Source of the DNA: Chrysophaeum taylorii
Lineage: Eukaryota > Sar > Pelagophyceae > Pelagomonadales > Pelagomonadaceae
Assembly: GCA_029834535.1 (NCBI GenBank)
Contig: JAQMWT010000675.1
Coordinates: 124,001-188,000 of the forward strand
Direction of reading: 5' to 3'
Length of the DNA stretch: 64,000 nt
Made by a program: the position numbers and the translations under genes. Positions 28,063-39,770 of this stretch are shown here, piece after piece. Below the pieces are notes generated by a model, which was given only the letters and a program-made list of their open reading frames with translations, made no database searches and was not told the DNA's origin. Position 1 is the first letter of the stretch. Each line of letters starts with the position of its first letter.

Positions 28063-31000
28063 AGCCTAGATTCGAAGGTGAGCCAGGTAGGCATAATTCC
28101 CTGACGCCACAAGCCCTAAGAGGCAGGAGTTTCCGCCAAAGGACTCCGCTAGTGAGATTACGAGCAGCGGGAGGCTAGCGCTAAGTGCGCTGCTTCGCCT
28201 TACGAGCATCTCGTGCATGAATTTTCTCGTAAACGCGGGTGATGATCGGTTCAGGAACTCGACCACTGCGCAAAGTGAACTCGGGGACCAGCACATCGAT
28301 CTCGTGCGGAGCAAAATCCGAGACACAAGGAGTTGTGCAGGCTGAGATCTTGGACTTGTCGGTGAAACTTCGACCGTCAGCGTCCTTGTACCCAGGTTTA
28401 AGCTTGCGGTTCGAAATGTGAGAGGTCGGCTTGAAATAAGCGACATCGTAATTCGGACCCAAATCGGAGTAGAAGTGCAGAACAACACGATCATTCTGAT
28501 AATCGTAAGGCTCGTAAACTTCAGCAACATAGATCTTCTTGCGCCAACCAGAGCGCTTCCGGTCAGGAATCCGGAAAACAACAAACTTGCCGTGCTGGTA
28601 ATCGTCACGGAAAGCTTCGGCGGGTTTGGGGATGGCTTGATCGATAATCGGAGGAACCATCACGGGCGTGATCTGACTAACGTGAAGACGACGTCGTTCG
28701 GGCGGAGAATCAAGAGACTCAATCCTATAAGTGACAGGGGAGAGGCGTTCCACGATAACGAACGGGCCGCGCCATTCCGGTCGTAATTTGTTTTGAAGGA
28801 AGGGAATGTAGAGCAAGACACGTGCTCCTTCCTTGTATTCGACATCAACATGATCGGCGTTGTAAGCCAATCGCTGCTTCTATCGAGCTTTATCACGAGC
28901 TTCGTTCACGATCTTCGTATAATATTTCAATCGTTCACGAGTCTCAGCGACTGCATCAGAATGAGTTTTCGGTAGCAGTCGGGTATCGAGATCCATGAGG
29001 GTATAATCAGTCGGTAACATAGGCTGACGGTTCAAGCGTAGCACAAAAAGGGAGAAATCAGCGTGCCTGGAATGAACTTGCGATTGCAGCAAAGCGCAAT
29101 GTATTGAGCAAAATCGGGCCAATCCGTAATGTTCCGGCCCTGGAGACAGGCACGGAGGAAGGCCTAGATAAATCGGTTCACATGCTCAGCGGGATTCGAC
29201 TGGGCATGATGCGGAATCGTAGTTTGGTATCGCAGGTTGAAGAGAATACAAAACTCTTGCATCAACTTGTTGACAAATTCTTTACCGTTGTCGGTGCGAA
29301 TCATCTGAGGCAAATAACCTTTGAGGAGGATGTTAATGACAAACGACTCGAGAAACGATTCAGCAGTCTTATCGTGCAACACATCCAAAATCAAGAAATG
29401 AGAGAACGGATCGAAAAATACTAGTAGATGCGCCTCGGGACTGGCACTGGGCAAAAGGTCCAAATAAATCCATGCACAGAACAGCGCCGTCACCGTCGTA
29501 AACAGGCTGCTGCAGAAGTCCAGCTTGTCTCGGCTCAGGCGTGCGGGCTTTCTGACAGACCAAACAATCAGCAATGAAGATTCCAACTTCGTTCGACATG
29601 TAGGGCCACCAAAAGCGTTCGCGGATCGCCTGGACCGTACTGTGACGTCCCATATGGCCACCGTTGACCGGAGTGTCATGGTAGAGTCGAATGATGCGCT
29701 TGCGCAGCGTGGCAGGGGCAACAATCATCGGGTGCAAATCAATTGAAACGCGGTAAAGGATGTCCTTCACAATTTCGTATCCGGTGTTAGCCCCATATCG
29801 ACGCAAAGTATGACCTTGGGCCATTCGGTAACGGATTTCCTCACAAGTAGCATCGTCTTCCTGCTCACGTGCGATCTCCTCGAGCGTCATATTATCGTGA
29901 GTCTTATCAATGTAATCTTCGTACGCGGTTGCGTCTTTGAAGATACGCGGCTGATCGCGCAATCGATGCTTCTGGCGTTGTCTCGTAACGTGCGACGTTG
30001 CCAATATCATAGGATCTTCTTCGGGATCTTCTTCCTCGTCTGCTGGCAAATCGGTCGTAATAAACGTCAATATAACGTGATAGTCAGAGGCGGGAATTCC
30101 TTGGTCATCGATGGGTCGGGGAAGCTCTTGGAACACCAGATATGCGTGGTTCAAAGGCTCACCAAACTCGTCAGTTTCGATAACGTGATCTATCGGATTG
30201 CGGGAGAGACAACCAGGGATGCTCATTCCCGGTGACTTTCCCGGCTTGTAACCAAGTTCAGGGTCAAAATTGGCGAGGCACATTGCCCAACGAGCAAGTT
30301 GCCCGGACGAGTGCGTCGCCTTTCCTAAAAAAGTCAAATTTCGGTGATAAGTCTCAAGAACAGTTCTGTGCCCTTCAATATAGGCTCGAAAGTGCTCCAG
30401 AGAAAGGACAACTGCCAGTAACTCTAGCCGACGGGGCTCATAATCGCGCATCTCCTTCGGCACAGCTCGGCTCCAGTACTCAACCACTCGTTCTTCTCGG
30501 GTCACTCTTCCGGCCTTGTCCTTGACTTCGACAATCTGGAAGAGATACACTCCAAGCCCATCCTTGGAAGCGTCGGATCGGATCTGAAAGGGCAGGCACA
30601 ATCGGTGTGATAAACTCCTCGGGAATTAACCAAGGCTTCCATAATCGCATCCCAAGCCTTTTGGCATTCTGGGGTCCACTCGAACGTCACGCCTTCGAGA
30701 CACAAGCGCCTCAACGGCTCCACAATCTTCGAGTAGCCTGTCACATATCGGCGGCAATAATTGCTCATGCCAATGAAAGATCGTATCTGAGTCTTCGGAG
30801 AAGTATTCGGTAAAGTACCTGGAATCGGCATCTCCTTCAGCGCTTCCAGCGTCTTCGGATTCGGCTTCAAGCCTTCTGGGGTCGAAATGTGTCCCAGAAA
30901 TTCTATCTCATCTTCGAGAAGGTGGAATTTTGCGGTTCGACCGCTGTGCCCTCTCTGTGCCCAATGACACATAACTTCGATCAAAACTTGTAAATGTCGA

Positions 31001-32450
31001 TGAAGATCATCAGACCCCATCATAATATCGTCAACAAACGCAACTAAGTCTTGATACATCCATTTCCAAGGTCGCTAGCCATCTGCTCGCAGAAAAGAGC
31101 TCCGGCCGTTTTCACACCCAGAGGCAATCGCAAGAAACTATGAGCTCCAAGTGGGCTAACCACCGTGACAGCATCTTGCGCGGCGGTGTCCAGACGAAGG
31201 TTGTGATATCCCCATCTAAAATCAATGCATGTCCGCCCGCGACGCATGGCGAGAAAAGCGAAAGCATCATCTTGTCGAATGTTCGGCCAACTATCATTGA
31301 CGAATTGATCGTTAAGCTGACGTAAGTCAACTGCAGCGCGAAAAGCGTTTGACGTCCCAATCTCGGCTCCTTTCTTGGGCAGCATCAACACAGGAAAGCC
31401 CCAAGGTGAGTGGGCTGGTCGAATGACTCATCACGACATCACTCAGTGATCTGCTTGCGGAGACAATCGAGCTTTGCGGGCGCCAACGGTAGGGCGTCAT
31501 CTTGATCGGTCGCGGGTTCGCGTCTTTAAGTCGTAGAGACACTGGTGGAGAGTCCACAGGTCTCATAATCGGGTCGAAGACGGCCCGAGAGTATCGAAGA
31601 AGGCCCGAGGGTATTGCACACAAAGACGGAGCATCAGCTACGCATCATCATCTAAGTGCGGATTGTCAGGAATTCCAAGCTCCTGAACGACTTTGTCAAC
31701 GTCTTCTTTCGTCGGAAGCTCCACTTTCATCGCTTCGTTATCCTTGACATGCTCGGGAGTTTGCGGTAGCGGTGCACCATCGGCATCGCGCGGCGCGTCT
31801 TTCCACCGCACATCGAACTTTTCCTCGCATTTTAATCTCACTTCCGGGTGGCTTTGTTGATCTTCTCGCCTTTGACACGGGCGCTTGGTTCGCTCTTGAT
31901 CTTCGGTTCCCGATCTTGTTGGTTCCGGCGGAACGTCCAAATTTGGTTGTCGGGGGGGGGGCAGCAGAAGAAGCATGACACGTCCCCGGCGCATCTGCTG
32001 TAAGCGGAAGCAAAGGCGCTTCTGGAGGTTTCCATTTGGCGCGATCCTGTAGATCAGCGGTCGACACCCATCTTACGACACGTGTGCGCGTGTTTAACAG
32101 CGGAACTCGCACGCGACGGTGGTCTCACCGATTTGCAAATAAAGTTCGAAGGGTCGGTCTGCAGGGCTCACAACGCGGACGGCAAAACATCGCCGCTCAA
32201 GCGAAAGGGCTTGGTCACGGAGTTGTGCAGATCGATCAGTAATGTGGCCATCGTATCGGGTGGCACGACGGACGCCAGGTGTTTTAACGAGGCAGTCCTG
32301 GAGAAGTCGGCCCAATCGCAATCGAGGGGCATTGTCAGCAACTCCGCAGTCATTTTCAATTCAAAGACCGGCAATCGGAACGATGCGGTCCTACGCGAAG
32401 CGGGACCCGCGTGACGGGATAAGCCGCGTCCGTGGCGTCTCGTGACGATC

Positions 32451-33130
32451 CTAATTGTTCTTCTGAAGTAACTGCTGTTCATCTGCGTAACCTAGCGCAG
32501 CGGTGAATCTTTGTTGCATATTCTTGCAAGTATTGGGAACCGCGCGCAAGTGGAGCGGGTGGCTGGAGACCAACAACCGCACGCGACACCTCATCGGGTT
32601 GGGCGTTATGTCGTAAAAATTGACGACGTACACATAAGGGTGTAAGCGCGCAATGTATGAAATAATCGAGGCCTCCTGCTCTATCAACCACATTAAGAAA
32701 CCTGCCATTTTGCACAGTTTCATAGTCCAGTGGGTGGCCGTGACTCCCTGCCGACATCTCGGGAAGTCAAGTTGCAAAGAGCGGAGTGAACGCAGGGTGG
32801 CGACGCGATGCACAACGACGACGGCCACTCCATGTGGGGTAAGTAAGCTTCGATCAACCGTAAGGCTGTAACGTAGCGACCACAGAGAGTGTGCTGCACC
32901 ACAGGAACGTTCGGAGAGTTCTTGTGATGGATCTTATTGGCGGTGTACGATGAACCGAGGATCAAAACAACTCGAAACGACGTCCCACACATTTCGTTGG
33001 CTCGTTGGAGGCCTAAAGTGCTGCCTCCGGCTCCACTAAACAGCATCACAACTTTGCAATTAGTGATCGGTAGCCATTGAACCTTTTCGTATCGGCGGCG
33101 GATCTCGGCTTCGGTGATCTCGCGACACTT
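32451..33130 (-). mobile_element. Cytosine-C5 DNA methyltransferase remnant inside the Ty3 fossil
   Basis: Motif I is VVMLFSGAGGSTLGLQRA (the SAM-binding FxGxG loop). It is followed by a motif II/III-like stretch with AN.IHHKNSPNVPVV, then motif IV as LCIASPPCVHSALC with the PPC catalytic signature. Blocks resembling motif VI (GFLMWLIEQEAS) and motif VIII (PMRCRVRLLVSS) follow. The retropepsin-like segment and the first methyltransferase motifs lie in one open stretch, so the enzyme was part of the element's polyprotein rather than a neighbouring host gene. Like the rest of the element it is broken. Similar methyltransferase captures are known from Ty3 and Copia elements of dinoflagellates and a charophyte alga. 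Confidence 0.83.
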
Positions 33131-36100
33131 CTTTTCGTCTTCTTCTGACCGCTGAGCAAAATCGTCGTCGTTCTTGGGTCTTTCGGGGGAGGACACGTCC
33201 GAATCATCAGCTGGAGCGTCCTTCTGCGCCGTGCTCAACAACATCGGCGGGGGAGATTCGTCGCAGTGCGTTAAATGACTAGCGACTGAAACGGTGAAAG
33301 AAAGGTTTGCTTTGTCGTACCCTTCTTCACAAGCTTTCGTAAGGTCGTTTATCGTGGATACGTTCAGCTCGTCCTCGTAGCGAACGATATCACCGATTGC
33401 GAGGACTTCGCCTTTAGTCACAACGGTCGGCACCTCTTGAGTGGAGGAAACAGCCACGCGAGCAGATGACTTGTCGTGCTCTTCGCAAGAAGAGCACATT
33501 CCCTCGACTATCCCCAACTGCTCGTATTCAGAAAACGTGGCGACGAAGACCTGTCCATTTTCAAGAGGCTTCGACAAGGTGACCGGAACGTTGTAAGTCC
33601 GATCAGGCTCGATTTGTAGCGTGCGCGCAGCGTAAGCGACCACTTCCTGCGCGGCTTCTGCCGGAGCTGTCGAGAGATTGGTGGTTGAAGGTCCCCGCGT
33701 CGTCATAGCTACCGCTCGTTCAGGCGGTGGGCTGCGGAGATCCTTGATCGTGCTCAGACGAGCGAAAATGCGGGTCTTGACTTTGTCGAGACTCCGCCGA
33801 AAGGCGTCGTGATGACTTCCGTAGATCGGCACGGTTACCGGATTTCGATCGTAAATTGGTCTAAAGGTCACGATGGGCGCATCGACTATTTTACCTTTGA
33901 CTTTCAGCTTTTTGCGTCCGTATACGACTCGGGTCCGATAAAAGGAAGTTCGATCGTGGGGGTAGTCCACCACGGCTCCTAACATTCGGATGTCGCGCCC
34001 TCCCAGCAGGAATAGATAACTGGTGTCAGCTACAATAGCGACAATGGGGGCGGCGACGTCATCGGCGAGGGCAACTCGGATCGTAACCCACCTATGGATA
34101 GTAGTCGTATTCAACCCCGCTCCATAGAGCTTGCGCTTAATCGGAAGCTCGCCTTCATCAAAAATCAGATCATCTTTGGCCAGCTTGGTAAAAATTTCGC
34201 GGCAAATATAGGAGACATCTGCCATTTCCATCAACGCCGATGGTCGTTGAGTATTTCGGTCCATCACGATTCCTGTAGATATGACCTACCATAAACGTTA
34301 ACGTGCCCGTATCCAAACAACTGAAGGTCGTCCGATCTTGTTCGATTGTCCTTCCATCCCGCGGCGTTTATGCGGTACGAGAACATTGGGCTTTGACTCG
34401 CTCGTCGCCGGGGTTTGGCATCGACACCGCGGCTAAAGCTCTCGTATCGTTTATCATCGTCGTCATCGACGCAGCGCTCGCGGCAGCCTCTTTATCTGCT
34501 GGCTTCCGCTCCTCCTCCGGTGCAATCTCGGAGGGAATCGGCGCTTGGATGGGGTCCTTATCTTCAAAGTTCGCTGAAGCAAGAGGACTCTCCCATATCG
34601 CGCTCATTTCGTCTTTCCGAAACGCTTCAATTGACCCGTTCGTCTTCTGTAGATCGTCACCTCCTGTGCCGATCGGTTCCGCGTCTGCAGCGGCTTCGTG
34701 ACCGTAGCTGAGCGATCGATTCTTCTTCGGTTATGGTCGCTTCTTCAGTAAGAGGTTTTGGGCTTTCGTCCACCAACTCTGCAGGTTCCACGTCGGCTCT
34801 GCTTCGTCCAGATCGAGAACACTGCCAATCTCATTCCTAAGTCCATCATCTTCGGTTGGGTTTTGCTCAACTCCAGCAGCGCGGTCACTGCTCTCATCTC
34901 TTGGCGGTGAAAAGTCCGGGCATTGCTCAATTGGAGGAACGTCACTTTCGTCTTTCGTGTCTTCGGACGGTGCGCGTAGCCTCTCGTCTGACGCATTCTG
35001 CGTTTTCGTATCCTTTTCTTCCGGCGGCGTGTTCGTGGCTCGGTTCGTCGTGACCGGAACCGTTTCGGGGGGGGTCCGCGGGAAAAGACGTTATCCCCGA
35101 CGTCGACTCTCTCGTAATTTCGTTGTCTGCCTCACTCGCGATGGTCATCGTCTCGACTGTCGAATGATAATCCGAGCTATCGCTGCAGGAATCAACCTCT
35201 GGCTCAGTGCCAGTCAGGTCGCCAAAAGTCATCTCGGCGGAATCCAAAGGATAAGCCGATGGCGTCGAGGGCTCCCTCGTCAAAAATAAACGATGTGTCG
35301 TCCCTGGACGACTCATCGAGTAGCGTAATTGAGGACACTGGATCGCAAGGTACGGTCTCCTCATCTTCCGAGTCCGACTCAATCTCCCAGTAGCGTGGAG
35401 CTTCATATTCATCGCTCGAATCCTCTTCGAAATTCTGTGTCGAAAACCGGGGATCGGTCTGCACATCGGTGGGTGTCTCGTCCGGCTGCGGGCGAGAACG
35501 ATCGTCGGGTGCGGTCGCGGCGTAAGCGTCGGCTGCGAGGTCGGAGCGGGTGCTCGTGTTCGGGTACACCATCACTCCTAACGGTAACTGCCGACCACAA
35601 GGGGTCTGAAACGCAAACGTAGCCGTCGTGTATCCCGAGTCTTCTCGGAAACGGCCACCATCGGAATCGTCGTCGCGCGATTGCGTCTTCGGCGCCGTCG
35701 CGAGCATTTTCTTGGGCTCGGGCTGTCTCTTCGGTGTCGAGGGCTCGAGCTGGGACTGCGGCTCTTGTCGCGGCGACGGGGCTGCGGCTGCGTCGTCTTC
35801 TCGACGTGCGCGATCGCGTAGAGGACGATCTGCCATGCCCATCTTGCCAGTTCTTAACTGAATCCATCACGGTGGTCAGCTGAGTCCCCATGTCGTCGAG
35901 CCTGCACTGAGTGTCTTTGGCCGCAATCGAACCGAGGGTGGCATTAGAACTGCCATCGTCTCGCGACTGGGCATCTTTCTTGAGACGAGACTCCCATGCG
36001 CCTCGGGAAGAAGGTTTGAGTCCCTTGCCAATGCGCTTGTGCATAGCGACATAATAGTCATCGGGATCGCGGTTGCAAATCACTCGGCTTCCGTGTTCGT

Positions 36101-38406
36101 CTTTGTTATGGGTAGAGAGGAAGAACCCGCAGTCCTTACAGGTTCTTTCGTACCACTTTTTCAGGTCGTCTTCGATCCGTAGCGGTTCGTATTTCGGTTT
36201 CTTCTCTTTTGCCCCGAGGCCAGCGCTGGGCATCCGCGTCCACGCGGCGGTCGTTGCGGTTTCGTGTTCGTTGGTGTTTTCGTGCCGCGGTCATTAGGCT
36301 CTTCTGGCGCAGTTACGTGGTCGTTTTCCAGGCGCGTAATCAATGCCAACTTCGACGTAAACGTCGTGTAAGTATCCGGATGCCCGCTGCGCATGGTCCG
36401 TACGCGGGACCGTAAATGATTGGACTCCAACCCACGTATCAAATAGGAGATGATCTCCTCATCATCGATGTCTCGTTTCGCTGCAGAACAAAATGCCAGT
36501 GCCTCGCTTTGGAACCTTGCACACTAACTGTGCGCGTGTCATTCTCCAGATTTCTTCGGGACCGATTTCTGGGTGGTGTTCGGAAGTTTCCGCAATAACT
36601 CCTCCTTCGTACGAGGAGGCGGGCAGGTCGATCGGAAATATTCCAGTATCCGGAGACAGTACTCCTTGTTAAGGGGTCGTAGCCTTCGTACTTCTGTCCC
36701 GTACTCCTCGCCGTCAGCGTCCCGACGTGAATAAAAAGACACTGGTCGTTCGAGGTCTGCGCAGAGTGCCTTGTATTTCTCAAGGTGCTCGCGAAAAATC
36801 GGGGCTACCGTATCACGTAAGTGGACCGGAAGCAAATATCTCAGCTTCTCAACATTGTAATGGTCATCGGACAACGTGTTCATCATGGCTTCCGAGTCGA
36901 GATCAAACTGTTGTTGGTCGCGTCCGTCGAGAACCAGCTTGAAGGTTTCCGTTTTTAATCCGGAGCTGGATCGGCGTCCTGTGTTTCGGTCGTGCTTGGC
37001 CAGCGCGCTGGCGAAGGTTTCAGTGAAATCTCTGATGAACTTCTAGTTGTCTTTATCGTCCTTCTCGTCTTCGCGCGTCTCCTCTTTCTTATCGTCGTCA
37101 TCGTCATCATGGTCGCGCTTCTTCGTATTTTCCGCGCGCGTTCGCGTAGGCGGCGGTTCCTTCGGTGGTCGGGATTCTCTTTCCGGACTGCTAGTTCGCC
37201 TCGCGTTCTTTTCCGCGGTCCAGTCTTCTCGTTCGCGGGTCAATAGCCGTGCTCGTTCGTAGGGTTCATCGGCTCTGGCGCGTTCACGCCGTAATTGCTC
37301 CTGCATTTCCAACATGTCCTGCCGGCGTAGTAACCCTCGCCGCTCGTTTTCTTCTTCTATCTGTTGCAGAAGTGCGTCTTGGGCGCGCTCGTTTTCTCGA
37401 CGTAAATCGCGGAGATGCGCTTCGTATACGCTCGTCGTTGCGTTCGGTTCTTCGCCGCCCGTAGGACGTTCTGGGCGTGCTGCCGGTTGCCTCGCCGGCG
37501 GCGCTCTTGGCGGTTCGCGAACTGGTTCGTCGCCATTATCACACCGCTCATCATCATCATCATCATCATCGTTCTCATACCGTTCGTCACTCTGCTCAAA
37601 GTGACGCGTTGGAGGTTCGTGTTCTGGTATCGGCTCGTCAGCAGTCTCATTATCTTCCTCCATGTCGGCGGCTGCTCGCTCCAATCGGCCAAAACCAGAG
37701 CGGGGCCACAAGGGTTGAGTCGTCGGTGTTCTTCTAATCCGACGGCTCCTGGACGTTGGCTCGTCCACATCACGCGTGATTTAGTCGCGTGCGTCTTCCG
37801 TCGCCCGATCTATCGGGTTCGGCGGGGCGCGAAGTTCGTCTTCGCTCGGCAATCAGTGCCGTGTGAGTTGCAAGCTCACCCGCTCGCCTGCGGCAGCGGT
37901 ACCCGGGTCGCGCGTCGGCTTCGATCCGACTCGCGTGTCGTCCGTTCCGACGACTCTCGTATCCGTCCGTGGAGCTCCTCCACGGCGATGGTCACTCTTG
38001 GACTTCTCAGCGGCGCGCTTGATCAGGGCGCGCACGGCTTGTCCGGGCCGTGTAGCGAATGCAAGATGCACTCGTCCGCTGCGACAAATATAGTCGCTCG
38101 TATCTCGTAAACACCTCCACCACTTGTGGCGGTCTGCGAGGAAAATCTCGGCTAGCCCTCGGGGTCGGATCGCCGCTCACGCCCGTGCTCTCTATCGAGT
38201 CACCGGAGGTGGAAGGCTGCCGTTCTCCCGCCACAAAACTCACAAACAACTTCCTCGCCAAATCCTCTCAACTTGAGGACTGGCTGTTGCTCTTTGAATA
38301 AGATACTCTTGCATCAGGGTGACGTAGGTCACAGAAAGAAAAGATGACGTCATAGAGAAAACTGACATCATCAGATCGGCGTAGGGTGCCCCTTATAAGG
38401 CGGGTC

Positions 38407-38450
38407 TTTAAAGGTCGACTGCTAAGAGGGGGGGGGGTGCATCAGGGATG
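38407..38450 (-). mobile_element. 44-bp retroposon B tail inserted in the Ty3 LTR
   Basis: The sequence begins TTTAAAGGTCGACTGCTAAG and continues into a G run on the plus strand. It is flanked by an exact 11-bp duplication TAAGGCGGGTC (38396-38406 and 38451-38461). The plus-strand Ty3 LTR at 27800 lacks it. It is only the last 44 bp of the family B 3' end, an extreme 5' truncation. Confidence 0.88.
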
Positions 38451-38506
38451 TAAGGCGGGTCCCAAAAAGGAGGCGTAAGCCCTAAGAGGCAGGAGCTTCC
38501 GCCACA

Positions 38507-39770
38507 AATTCAATGAATAGTTCTGTCGCCGCCAAAATCATTATTATTATGGTTAGCAACTCCCGGGCTCAGAGAGCCAGAATGGATGATCGCTCAAAGG
38601 CAGAGAAACACAAAAGAAGAGAAGACTAAAGACGACCGCAGAGGAAGGCGATGGAGAAAGCAAAAAGGGTAATGGCAAGGCACGCGAAACCCGGAAGAGG
38701 CGGTAACGCAGTGAGAGGCGTGGCTAGAGCGACAAAAAGAGCGCATGGTGGGATGAGGCGCAAGAGAGGCGTAGAACGGAGGGGCCAGAACGAGTGTTTG
38801 GGGTAGAGAGACGGGACAGGTTCAGCGGCAGGGCCGCCGCGACCGCCGTCGCCACCAATACCACCCATGTTATGGGGCAATCCAAGTCCGCCGCTTGTAC
38901 TCAGGCGGGAGAGTGATCCCGCTCAGCGCAGGTTGAACGCATGTGGTGGAAAGAGGAAAGAGAACCCAAGGCACTGAACTGGAGAAATGGAGCAGGAGAT
39001 GGGGCAATACAAGGAGGCCGTTTGTAATTATTAGAGCAACGTCGCCGTCTTTGCTGGTCAGTTACTCGAGGTGAATTGGAGTAACAAGATCTTGCGCTCG
39101 AGTCGCTGGCTTTCGTCCTCCTCATCAGCCCAAGTCCCGGTATCTAGTGGTAAGTGAAACCGCCGAACGAAACATCGCGAGCCGTCGCAATGGCTGCGCA
39201 GGAGCATGACCGGCGTGATGTGACATTGCGCGGCGGTTGTCCTCAGCCCCCAAACTCGAAACGAAACAAATCGAATCGAAACAAATCGAATCGAATCGCG
39301 GACTCTGGAAAGTGGAACCACAAAACGACGCACCGCGAGCCCTTTGCAACGTCTCTTGCTTGGATCGAGGTTGCCCAGGAGCATGCCGGTGTAGAGCATG
39401 ATCTTGGGCGGGGGGATACAGCTGGCGCAAGGCGAGTTGAGGAATTCTCGTTGTGGCAGAGAGGCGCGTAGTTGCCGGGGCCGAGTTCGTTCGCCGACTC
39501 ATATTGCAAGGCGCCGTCACATTGTCACGGCGAAGCACAACACTCGAAGGCTGTGTTGGTGTCTGTAGAGATGCGTAAATTTCAATTCAGGAAGGACAGA
39601 TGTTGCAAGCGTGACATAAATCAACCGAAACAAGGATAGTGTCGTAGCTTTGATACAATCAAAATAGGATCCTGGAAGTACGGCCAGGGATCAGTAACTG
39701 TTGGGTCAGGTGAGTAACTGACTTGCCGATAATCATCATAATAAGATATTGAAAAAGACTATAATACATA
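38507..39770. other. Intergenic 1.26 kb, no gene seen
   Basis: No recognisable protein. It has a short tandem AATCGAATCGAAACA-type repeat at about 39252-39297. The last 200 bp, which are AT-richer than the surroundings, probably include the promoter of the channel gene. Confidence 0.5.

Larger units (their letters stand above)
28139..38506 (-). mobile_element. Ty3/gypsy LTR retrotransposon fossil carrying a DNA methyltransferase
   Basis: Read on the minus strand: 5' LTR with outer end at 38506 (TGTGGCGG), a charged Gag-like region (about 37.8-36.4 kb), a Cys/His segment (about 36.2 kb), an acidic Ser/Pro region, a retropepsin-like segment (about 34.0 kb), a cytosine-C5 methyltransferase (about 33.1-32.45 kb), reverse transcriptase with an FVDD box (about 31.6-30.5 kb), RNase H, integrase, a GPF-type C-terminal domain (about 28.7 kb), a purine-rich tract, and a short LTR remnant at the left end. 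The RT-RH-IN order and the LTR type place it in Ty3/gypsy. It is broken, with roughly a dozen breaks. The 5' LTR itself carries a 44-bp retroposon B insertion. Age: old enough to be about 10 percent diverged from its neighbour. Confidence 0.9.

Noticed and set aside
28139-38506. A free-standing host DNA methyltransferase gene interrupted by a retroelement
   Set aside because: The methyltransferase motifs lie on the element's coding strand, in one open stretch with a retropepsin-like region, and between Gag and reverse transcriptase.
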